Shown here piece by piece: positions 16,805 through 23,650 of a stretch of 43,281 nt of DNA. A program made the translations under genes and the position numbers. Below the pieces are notes generated by a model. That model worked only from the letters and a program-made list of their open reading frames with translations, was not told where the DNA came from and did no database searches. Source of the DNA: DASQZJ01 sp035638775 (GTDB taxonomy: Bacteria; Pseudomonadota; Gammaproteobacteria; UBA5335; SLRW01); contig DASQZJ010000059.1 of the NCBI GenBank assembly GCA_035638775.1, positions 1 to 43,281 on the forward strand, given 5' to 3'. Each line of letters starts with the position of its first letter. Position 1 is the first letter of the stretch.

Positions 16805-17504
16805 TGCCGCGCCCGTCCGGGCCCAGCAGGAACAGGTACGGCTCGACCACGTCCTCGGGCCGCGGCAGCTCTTCCAGCTCCGGGCCGAACTGGATGCGCT
16901 CGCGCAGCGCGGTGCGCACCGGGCCCGGGTCGATGCTGTTCGAGCGGACCGAGGTATTCACCTCGGTCTCCTCGGCGAGGGTCTTCGCCAGCCCCTCGAT
17001 GCCGAACTTGCTGGCGCCGTAGGCGCCGGCGTAGGCACGACCGCGCCGGCCCATTTCGTCGCCGGTGAACAGCACCGAGGCGTCCGCGGAGCGCTCCAGC
17101 AGCGGCAGGCAGGCGCGCGTGAGGAAGAAGGGCGCGTTCAGATTGATCTGGATGGTGCGCACCCACTCCTCGGGATCGAACAGTGCCAGCGGGGTGAAGC
17201 CGGTCAGGCGGGCGGCGTTGTGAAGCAGGCCGTCGAGTCGCCCGAAGGTTTCCCCGAGCATATCCGCCAGCTTGCGGTACTCGTCCCACTGGATCGATTC
17301 CAGGTTCAGGGGGCAGATCGCGGGCCGCGGCCCGCCGGCCGACTCGATCGCGTCGTAGACTCCCTCCAGCTCCGCGACGCGATGGCCCAGCAATGCCACC
17401 GTAGCCCCGCTGGCGGCGAGCGCGCGCGAGACGGCGGCACCGATTCCGGTGCCGGCACCCGTGACCAGGATCACCCGGTCGCTGAGGTCGTATCTGCCCT
17501 GCAT
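16755..17504 (-). CDS. yciK: Short-chain dehydrogenase/reductase, YciK type
   Basis: This 249-residue SDR has the cofactor motif TGAGTGIG at residues 15-22, the NNAG-like HNAARL at 96-100, the structural Asn N121, and the catalytic pair Y162 and K166 in YGASK. Thirteen residues before the Tyr, where the catalytic Ser is expected, the codon gives Asp149 (FTGDEMG), while E. coli YciK has Ser. The natural substrate of YciK is unknown. In Pseudomonas the same gene follows ubiG and mupP. Here a squalene-synthase-like gene comes between; yciK starts 16 bases after it. The last 50 bases overlap the converging DNA glycosylase gene. Confidence 0.9.
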   Translation of the reverse strand: MQGRYDLSDRVILVTGAGTGIGAAVSRALAASGATVALLGHRVAELEGVYDAIESAGGPRPAICPLNLESIQWDEYRKLADMLGETFGRLDGLLHNAARLTGFTPLALFDPEEWVRTIQINLNAPFFLTRACLPLLERSADASVLFTGDEMGRRGRAYAGAYGASKFGIEGLAKTLAEETEVNTSVRSNSIDPGPVRTALRERIQFGPELEELPRPEDVVEPYLFLLGPDGRGITGQVFSAQGDGPWQR

Positions 17505-17520
17505 GTTCTCTGCCTGCTCC

Positions 17521-18378
17521 TCAGTCGGGGCGGGGCGCCCGTCCCCGTGCGGCGCGCCGGGCGGTGCGCCACGCGATCCACAGGCGCCGTCCGGGTCCCG
17601 GGCCGTGCCCGGCGTCCAGAGGGAAGCCGCGGCGCGCGAGATGCTCCAGGGTGCGCTCCCGGAATGCCGCCAGGATCAGCAGGCCGCGCTGGGACGGCCG
17701 GTCGTCGGCCGGCAGCAGCTCCCGTGCCCGCCGGAAGCGCTCCCGCGCCAGCCCGTGCAACTCGCGCAGCACCTCCGCAAGGCTGTCGGAGCGGTCGGGC
17801 CGCGACAGGTCGTCCGCGCTCACGGCGTGCCGCCGCAGCAGCTCGCCCGGCAGGTAGATGCGCCCGCGTGCGGCATCCGTGGCCGCGTCGCGCAGTATCT
17901 CCACCAGCCGTGCGCCGTTGCCCAGGTTCTGGGCGGCCTGCAGCGTGCCGCGGTCACGGTAACCGAAGATCTGCGCGGCCGCCAGCCACAGCAGGCCGCC
18001 GTTGCGATAGCAGTGCTCGTCGAGATCGGCGCGGCTCTCGAGCCCGGCATGCTCGAGCTCTGCCTCGGCCCCCGAGGCCAGCTCGAGCAGCGATTCCGGG
18101 GCGAGCCCGAAGCGTTCCAGCGCCGGCGACAGACCGCGGGTGACCGGGTGCGAGGCCTGCCCGGCCACGCAGTTGCGGATCTCGTCGGCCCACCACTGCA
18201 GGCGCGCGCGCGCCACCCCGGCATCCGAAGGCTCGCTGACGCTCCGGTGCAGCTCGCGGTTGAGCGCGAACAGGGCGGCCGCGGGCCGGCGCCGCGGCGC
18301 GTCGGTGAACAGCAATGCGAGCCGGGTGTCGGGCTCGTACTGCTGCAGCAGGTTCTCGCAGTATTCCTCGGGGCTCAT
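17521..18378 (-). CDS. Squalene/phytoene synthase-like protein lacking the first Asp-rich motif
   Basis: The 285-residue product belongs to the trans-isoprenyl diphosphate synthase (squalene/phytoene synthase) family. The second motif is clear: ILRDAATDAARGRIYLP at 161-177, with D164 and D168. The first motif, normally DxxxD in true synthases, is replaced by FALNRELHRSVSE at 37-49, with no Asp. LQWWADEI at 60-67 is family-typical. This pattern fits the NDUFAF6-like branch rather than HpnC, HpnD or CrtB, so a head-to-head prenyl condensation activity is doubtful. I chose the ATG at 18378 because the homology begins there; the frame is open further upstream. It lies between the HAD phosphatase and yciK. 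Confidence 0.8.
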   Translation of the reverse strand: MSPEEYCENLLQQYEPDTRLALLFTDAPRRRPAAALFALNRELHRSVSEPSDAGVARARLQWWADEIRNCVAGQASHPVTRGLSPALERFGLAPESLLELASGAEAELEHAGLESRADLDEHCYRNGGLLWLAAAQIFGYRDRGTLQAAQNLGNGARLVEILRDAATDAARGRIYLPGELLRRHAVSADDLSRPDRSDSLAEVLRELHGLARERFRRARELLPADDRPSQRGLLILAAFRERTLEHLARRGFPLDAGHGPGPGRRLWIAWRTARRAARGRAPRPD

Positions 18379-18527
18379 CTTCGCCGTGTCGGTAGTGGCA
18401 GCGCCGGCGTCGGGGGCGACGGGACGGCCCCCATTGTACCGGTCCCGTCGGGATCGATGCCGCATGCCGGCGGGCGCGGCGGCCCGGATGGCGGTCCGGC
18501 GCGGGCTCGCGGCCCGTTCCGGCGGTC

Positions 18528-19214
18528 TCACCCGGCGTCGGGCTCCGCGCCGATCCACTCGAGGATTGTCCGCGGGCATTCCACGCAGCCGTCGGCCCCC
18601 CAGCGCCGGGGATCCTCGTCGTCCGGGATGTAGCCGAACAGGGCGGCCAGCGTCCGCGTGCCGGCGGCGCGCCCCGCCTCCACGTCACGGCGATCGTCGC
18701 CCACGAACAGGCACTCCGCGGGGGCGACGCCGATGCCGCGGCAGGCGTGCAGCACGGGCTCCGGGTGCGGCTTGGCGTGTCCGGTGCTGTCGCCACTGAC
18801 GACGCAGGCCGCACGCCCGGCCAGCCGCAGCTTTCCCAGCAGGGGCGAGGTAAGGGAGCCGGGCTTGTTGGTGACGATGCCCCAGGGCGTGCCCCGGCGC
18901 TCCAGCGCCGCGAGCACCTGCTCCATGCCCGGGAACAGGCGCGTGCGGCCGGAGAGGTCCGCCCGGTAGAGCTCGATGAAGCGGCGGCGCAGTTCCGGGA
19001 ACTGCGGATGGTCGCGGCCGGTGCCGAAGCCCGCCTCGACCAGGCGGGCGGCGCCGCCGGAGACCAGCGGGCGAAGGCGTGAGTATGGCAGGGGGTCGCC
19101 CCCGCGCTCCGCCAGCAGCGCGTTCAGTGCCGCCGCAAGGTCGGGGGCGCTGTCGATCAGCGTACCGTCAAGGTCGAACAGCACGCCGCGCACGACGGGG
19201 CGGGGTGCGCTCAC
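18528..19214 (-). CDS. HAD-superfamily phosphatase, phosphoglycolate phosphatase / MupP-like
   Basis: The 228-residue product is a HAD-IA hydrolase: motif I DLDGTLIDS (both Asp present), motif II VTNKP, the motif III Lys in GHAKPHPEPV, and motif IV GDDRRDVEAG. By sequence it would be called Gph. By position it is the likely counterpart of Pseudomonas MupP, the N-acetylmuramate-6-phosphate phosphatase of cell-wall recycling, which also follows ubiG and precedes yciK. The two activities cannot be told apart here. The GTG start overlaps the ubiG stop as GTGA. Confidence 0.88.
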   Translation of the reverse strand: MSAPRPVVRGVLFDLDGTLIDSAPDLAAALNALLAERGGDPLPYSRLRPLVSGGAARLVEAGFGTGRDHPQFPELRRRFIELYRADLSGRTRLFPGMEQVLAALERRGTPWGIVTNKPGSLTSPLLGKLRLAGRAACVVSGDSTGHAKPHPEPVLHACRGIGVAPAECLFVGDDRRDVEAGRAAGTRTLAALFGYIPDDEDPRRWGADGCVECPRTILEWIGAEPDAG

Positions 19215-19939
19215 TCCGGCTTGCTCGCCCAGACCATGTAGTTCACGTCGACCCCGGGAGCCAGGTAGTAGCGTCGCGTGACCGGGTTGTAGTGCAGCCC
19301 CGTGATGTCCTCGAAGGCCAGGCCCGCGAGCCGGGCCCAGGCCTCCAGCTCCGAGGGCCGGATGAAGCTGCCGTAGTCGTGCGTGCCGCGGGGCAGCAGC
19401 CGCAGCAGGTACTCGGCTCCCACGATCGCGAACAGGTAGGCCTTGGGGTTGCGGTTGATGGTGGAGAAGAACGCGTGTCCCCCCGGGCGCAGCAGCCGCG
19501 AGCAGGCATCCACGACCGAGGCGGGATCGGGCACGTGCTCGAGCATCTCCATGCAGGTCACCACGTCGAAGGCACCGCTTTCCTCCTCCGCCAGCTGCTC
19601 CGCGGTAACCCGGCGGTAGTCCACCTCCACGCCCGATTCCTCCTGGTGCAGGCGTGCCACCGAGAGCGGCGTCTCGCCCATGTCGATGCCGGTGACCCGG
19701 GCGCCACGCCGGGCCATGGACTCGCTCAGGATGCCGCCGCCGCAGCCGACGTCCAGCACCCGCCGGCCCTCCAGGGGCACGCGGCGGTCGATGTACTCCA
19801 GCCGCAGCGGATTGATCTCGTGCAGCGGGCGGAACTCGCTGTACGGGTCCCACCAGCGTTCCGCGAGGGATTCGAACTTGTGGATCTCGGCGTCACTGAC
19901 GTTGGCGCCTGCGCTGTCTTCTGCCGTCTCGTCCGTCAT
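19211..19939 (-). CDS. ubiG: Ubiquinone biosynthesis O-methyltransferase
   Basis: UbiG carries out both O-methylations of ubiquinone synthesis with S-adenosylmethionine. The 242-residue product has the SAM motif VLDVGCGGG at 61-69, DMGETPLSVAR after it, VVTCMEMLEHVPDP, and the UbiG-specific FFSTINRNPKAY and THDYGSFIRPSEL. It starts with the usual UbiG helix containing FESLAERWWDP. The ATG overlaps the deaminase stop (ATGA) and its own stop overlaps the HAD gene, so the three are probably co-translated. Its neighbours are the same as in Pseudomonas. Confidence 0.96.
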   Translation of the reverse strand: MTDETAEDSAGANVSDAEIHKFESLAERWWDPYSEFRPLHEINPLRLEYIDRRVPLEGRRVLDVGCGGGILSESMARRGARVTGIDMGETPLSVARLHQEESGVEVDYRRVTAEQLAEEESGAFDVVTCMEMLEHVPDPASVVDACSRLLRPGGHAFFSTINRNPKAYLFAIVGAEYLLRLLPRGTHDYGSFIRPSELEAWARLAGLAFEDITGLHYNPVTRRYYLAPGVDVNYMVWASKPE

Positions 19940-21273
19940 GACTCCTCGCCGCGGGCGATGCGCTCGCCCCAGGTGCGTGCCCGGGCCGCGACCTCGTCGA
20001 CGTCCATGTGGATCAGGCTGCCGTCGCGGCAGAGCTGACGCCCGGCCACCCAGACATCCGTGACATGCCTTCGTGTCGCGGCATAGACGATCTGTGAAAC
20101 CGCATTATAAACGGGCTGGCAGTCCGGCGTGTCGAGCCGCACCGCGGCCAGGTCGGCCCACTTGCCCGGCTCCAGGCTGCCGCACTCGGCGTCCAGACCC
20201 AGGGCACGGGCACCTCCCAGGGTCGCCATGCGCAGCACCCGGGAGGCCGGCAGGGCGGCGGCATCGTTTGCCACCGCCTTGGCCAGCAGGGCGGCGCTGC
20301 GCATCTCGCCGAGCATGTCGAGGTCATTGTTGCTCGCGGCGCCGTCCGTGCCGAGGGCGAGGCTGACACCGGCGCGGTCGAGGTCCGCGGCCCGGCACAT
20401 GCCGCTCGCCAGCTTGAGATTGGATTCCGGGCAGTGCACCACGTGGGCGCCGGCGGCGGCGAGGCGTTCGATCTCGTCGTCCTCGAGCTGGGTCACGTGC
20501 ACGGCCAGCAGGTTCGGCGTGAGCAGGCCCAGTCGCTCGAGCCGGTCCAGCGGGCGCATGCCGTGGGCGGCGATGCTCTCCCGCACCTCGTCGGCGGTCT
20601 CGTGGAGGTGGATGTGGACACGCCGGTCCAGCTCGTCGGCAAAGGTGCGCAGGCGGGTCAGCGGACCGTCGGAGACCGTGTAGGGCGCGTGCGGCGCGAA
20701 CGCGGTGCTGATCAGCGGGTGGTGCTTGTACTCGTCCTGCAGCGCGAGCCCCTTTTCCAGGTATTCGTCCGGACCGCTGCCCCAGGCCGTCGGCACGTCG
20801 AGCATGATCAGCCCGATGCAGGCGCGCATGCCGGCCTGCTCGACCCGTCGCGCGACCACGTCCGGAAAGAAGTACATGTCGTTGAAGCAGGTGGTGCCGC
20901 CGGCGAGCATCTCGGCGATGGCCAGGTCGGTCCCGTCGGCGACCATCTCCGGACCGATCCAGCGCGCCTCCGCCGGCCAGATGTGTTCCTGCAGCCATCG
21001 GCCCAGCGGCATGTCGTCCGCCAGGCCGCGCATCAGGGACATCGCGGCGTGGGTGTGCGCGTTGACCAGTCCCGGGATCAGGGCGTGATCGGGCAGGGAG
21101 ATCTCCGCCGCAGCCCGGAACTGCTGTCGCGCCCGCGGCGTCGGGGCGAGCGCCAGGATGCGGCCGTCGGCGATCGCCAGGCTGTGGTGGTCGAGGACCG
21201 TGCTCTCCGGCTCGACCGGCACCACCCAGCGGGCGTGGACCAGGGTGTCGCAGTTGCGGACGCTTCCGGACAT
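19936..21273 (-). CDS. mtaD: TRZ/ATZ amidohydrolase, methylthioadenosine / S-adenosylhomocysteine deaminase
   Basis: The 445-residue metal-dependent hydrolase has metal ligands H73 and H75 in NAHTHAAMS, a histidine in HLHETADE, and the Asp in LGTDGAASNND. This set is typical of the MTA/SAH deaminase branch of the amidohydrolase superfamily. Its place between ubiG and mtnA matches the Pseudomonas gene whose product deaminates methylthioadenosine to methylthioinosine. It could thus feed the same salvage pathway as MtnA, and remove SAH made by UbiG; both are inferences. The frame is open 12 codons further, but the ATG at 21273 begins the conserved N-terminus. It follows mscS after four bases. 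Confidence 0.88.
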   Translation of the reverse strand: MSGSVRNCDTLVHARWVVPVEPESTVLDHHSLAIADGRILALAPTPRARQQFRAAAEISLPDHALIPGLVNAHTHAAMSLMRGLADDMPLGRWLQEHIWPAEARWIGPEMVADGTDLAIAEMLAGGTTCFNDMYFFPDVVARRVEQAGMRACIGLIMLDVPTAWGSGPDEYLEKGLALQDEYKHHPLISTAFAPHAPYTVSDGPLTRLRTFADELDRRVHIHLHETADEVRESIAAHGMRPLDRLERLGLLTPNLLAVHVTQLEDDEIERLAAAGAHVVHCPESNLKLASGMCRAADLDRAGVSLALGTDGAASNNDLDMLGEMRSAALLAKAVANDAAALPASRVLRMATLGGARALGLDAECGSLEPGKWADLAAVRLDTPDCQPVYNAVSQIVYAATRRHVTDVWVAGRQLCRDGSLIHMDVDEVAARARTWGERIARGEES

Positions 21274-21277
21274 GACT

Positions 21278-22114
21278 TCAGGCCGTCGTGGTCGGCACCG
21301 GGCCGACATGGTGCAGCTGGCGCTGCGGGTACGGAATGCTGATGCCCGCCCCGTCCAGCGCGTTTTTGATGTTCTCCAGCAGATCGCTGCGCGCCATCAG
21401 GTAGTCCGCGGAGCTGACCCAGGCGCGCAGGCCGAGGTTGACGCTGCTGTCGGCGAGCTCGGTAACCAGGTAGACCGGCGCGGGGTCGGCCAGGATCCGC
21501 TCGTCCGCCTGGACCACGCCGCGGATGACCTCGCGCGCTGCGGCGATATCGTCGTCGTAGCTGATGCCGACGACCAGGTCGATGCGGCGGGTCGGGCGTG
21601 TGGAGTAATTGGTGATGACCCCGCTGAACAGCTGCGCGTTGGGGACGACCACATCCCGGTTGTCCGGAGTGTGCAGCGCGGTCTGGAAGATGCGGATGTC
21701 GTCCACGGTGCCGCCCACGCCGGCCGCCTCGATGTAGTCCCCGCTGCGAAACGGGCGGAACAGGATCAGCATCACCCCCGCTGCGAAATTGGACAGCGAG
21801 CCCTGCAGCGCCAGGCCCACCGCCAGGCCGGCGGCACCCAGAACCGCCAGGAGCGAGGTGGTGTTGATCCCGATGGCGTCGAGCGCCGCGATGACCACCA
21901 CGGCCACCGCCGCCGCGTAGGCGATGTTCATCAGGAACGCGGTGAGCGTGGCGTCCGCCCCGCGCGCCAGCGCCAGGCGGCGCATGCCCGCGATCGCCAG
22001 CCGGGCGAGCCACAGCCCGACCAGGAAGATGACGATCGCGGCCAGCAGGTGCAATCCCCAGGAAACCATTCGTTCGGTGGTCCCTGGCGGGAGCTGGTGC
22101 AACCATTTGTCCAT
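21278..22114 (-). CDS. mscS: Small-conductance mechanosensitive channel, MscS family
   Basis: The 278-residue product has three membrane segments (about residues 18-42, 58-82 and 88-118). The third is the Gly/Ala-rich pore helix GAAGLAVGLALQGSL, followed by FRPFRSGDYIEA and the cytoplasmic beta domain with VPNAQLFSGVI. MscS channels open under osmotic down-shock. The size and layout are those of E. coli MscS (286 residues). It is the first gene of the mscS-mtaD-ubiG-gph group and stands back to back with mtnA across a 246-base gap. Confidence 0.93.
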   Translation of the reverse strand: MDKWLHQLPPGTTERMVSWGLHLLAAIVIFLVGLWLARLAIAGMRRLALARGADATLTAFLMNIAYAAAVAVVVIAALDAIGINTTSLLAVLGAAGLAVGLALQGSLSNFAAGVMLILFRPFRSGDYIEAAGVGGTVDDIRIFQTALHTPDNRDVVVPNAQLFSGVITNYSTRPTRRIDLVVGISYDDDIAAAREVIRGVVQADERILADPAPVYLVTELADSSVNLGLRAWVSSADYLMARSDLLENIKNALDGAGISIPYPQRQLHHVGPVPTTTA

Positions 22115-22264
22115 GCGCGAGTTCTCCTGTCGTGCAAGACGTCCCGGCGGACCGGGCGGCCGGCATGTGACACTGGCGACCGGACCGCCGGTGGCCGTCC
22201 CCGCCGGTGCTGCGCCGAATCATACTAGTGCTCGCGGACATGTTGTCAGTCGCGGAGCGTTCCC

Positions 22265-22321
22265 GCACCGGCCCGGAGAGACGCCGGTGCCTGGCACCGT
22301 GGCCGGGAACCCCTGTAAAAT
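22265..22321 (+). promoter_or_regulatory. Possible mtnA promoter with overlapping GC-rich dyads
   Basis: TAAAAT at 22316-22321 is a good -10 match. CTGGCA at 22291-22296 could be the -35, but the 19-base spacer is long. Just upstream, GCACCGG (22265-22271), CCGGTGC (22284-22290) and GGCACCG (22293-22299) can pair in two exclusive ways. Transcription would begin about 33 bases before the mtnA ATG. Pattern only. Confidence 0.3.
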
Positions 22322-22360
22322 TCGCACTCCATTGGCCGGGTGCAGGCGCGCGATTTCCCC

Positions 22361-23431
22361 ATGACCAGTTCACCGGATATCCGCCACGATACCGTACGCG
22401 CGGTGGAATGGCGCGGCGACCGTCTCAGGCTGCTGGATCAGCGCCGTTTGCCCGACGAGGTGGTCTACGTCGACCTCGCGACCGCGGATGCGGTGGCGGA
22501 CGCGATCGCCGACATGGTCGTGCGAGGGGCCCCGGCCATCGGCATCACCGCCGCATGGGGGGTGGTATTGGCGGCGCGGGAGGCTGACCGCGATGCCGTG
22601 ACGAGCCGCGCGGGGACCGTGGAGGCGGCGATCGGCAGGCTGGCAGCGGCCCGGCCCACGGCCGTCAACCTGCACTGGGCGCTGGCGCGTATGCACCCGG
22701 GCGGGGCGGTGGCCGACACCCGGACGCTGGAAGCGGAGGCGGAGCGCCTGCAGGCCGAGGACGTCGCCGCCAACCGGCGCATGGGAGAGCTCGGCGCGCG
22801 CCTGATCCAGTCGGGAAGCGCGGTGCTGACCCACTGCAATACCGGTTCGCTGGCGACCGGCGGCTTCGGCACGGCACTCGGCGTGGTGCGGGCCGCCTGG
22901 AGCGACGGGCGGATTCGGCGCGTGTGGGTGGACGAGACGCGTCCGTGGCTGCAGGGCGCCCGGCTGACCGCGTGGGAGCTTCGCCGGGACGACATTCCCG
23001 CGAGCCTGATCGTCGATTCCGCGGCGGCTCACTTCATGTCCCGGGGCGAGGTCGACTGGGTGATCGTGGGTGCGGATCGCATCGCGGCGAACGGGGACGT
23101 CGCCAACAAGATCGGCACCTACGCGCTCGCCGTGGCCGCCCGATACCATGCGCTGCGGTTCATGGTGGTGGCTCCGTCCTCGACCGTCGACCCGGATACC
23201 GCCGCGGGTGCCGATATCCCCATAGAGCAGCGTCCGGGCGAGGAGCTCGCGGCCGGCTTCCGGGATTTCCGCCCGCACGCGGTCAATCCCGTGTTCGACG
23301 TTACCCCCGCCTCGCTGGTCGATGTCCTGGTCACCGAGCGCGGCGTTCTGCGGCGGCCGGACCCCGAGGGGATCGCCCGGCTGCTGGCCGGCGAAGCCCC
23401 GGATACCGTGGGGCCATGCGCCCGATTGTGA
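22361..23431 (+). CDS. mtnA: S-methyl-5-thioribose-1-phosphate isomerase
   Basis: MtnA converts methylthioribose-1-phosphate to methylthioribulose-1-phosphate in methionine salvage. The 356-residue product has RGAPAIGITAAWG, the catalytic Cys C159 in THCNTGSLAT, and the catalytic Asp D239 in VGADRIAANGD, one residue from the Bacillus positions. These residues separate it from the related eIF2B subunits. I chose the ATG at 22361; a GTG at 22340 is in frame but has no better ribosome site. In Pseudomonas mtnA also lies directly before gyrA. The MTA deaminase on the other side of mscS would supply the pathway. Confidence 0.95.
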   Translation: MTSSPDIRHDTVRAVEWRGDRLRLLDQRRLPDEVVYVDLATADAVADAIADMVVRGAPAIGITAAWGVVLAAREADRDAVTSRAGTVEAAIGRLAAARPTAVNLHWALARMHPGGAVADTRTLEAEAERLQAEDVAANRRMGELGARLIQSGSAVLTHCNTGSLATGGFGTALGVVRAAWSDGRIRRVWVDETRPWLQGARLTAWELRRDDIPASLIVDSAAAHFMSRGEVDWVIVGADRIAANGDVANKIGTYALAVAARYHALRFMVVAPSSTVDPDTAAGADIPIEQRPGEELAAGFRDFRPHAVNPVFDVTPASLVDVLVTERGVLRRPDPEGIARLLAGEAPDTVGPCARL

Positions 23432-23650
23432 TAAGATTGCCTTTTTCGATTTTGACTCGGTTGCCGGCCGGACCGGGAGCTGCGGCGTGGTCGGAGCCCG
23501 CCAGGGGTCGCGCTGCTTCCGGCCCGGAGCCGCCGCGGTGGTGACGCCGCGGGTCCGTGACACCAGTACGGTATCAACCCGGGACGCTGGCGCGGTCCGC
23601 GGTGCGTCCGGCCGTGATTTTCCGTTGCGCGACTGAGGAAGCCCCACCCG

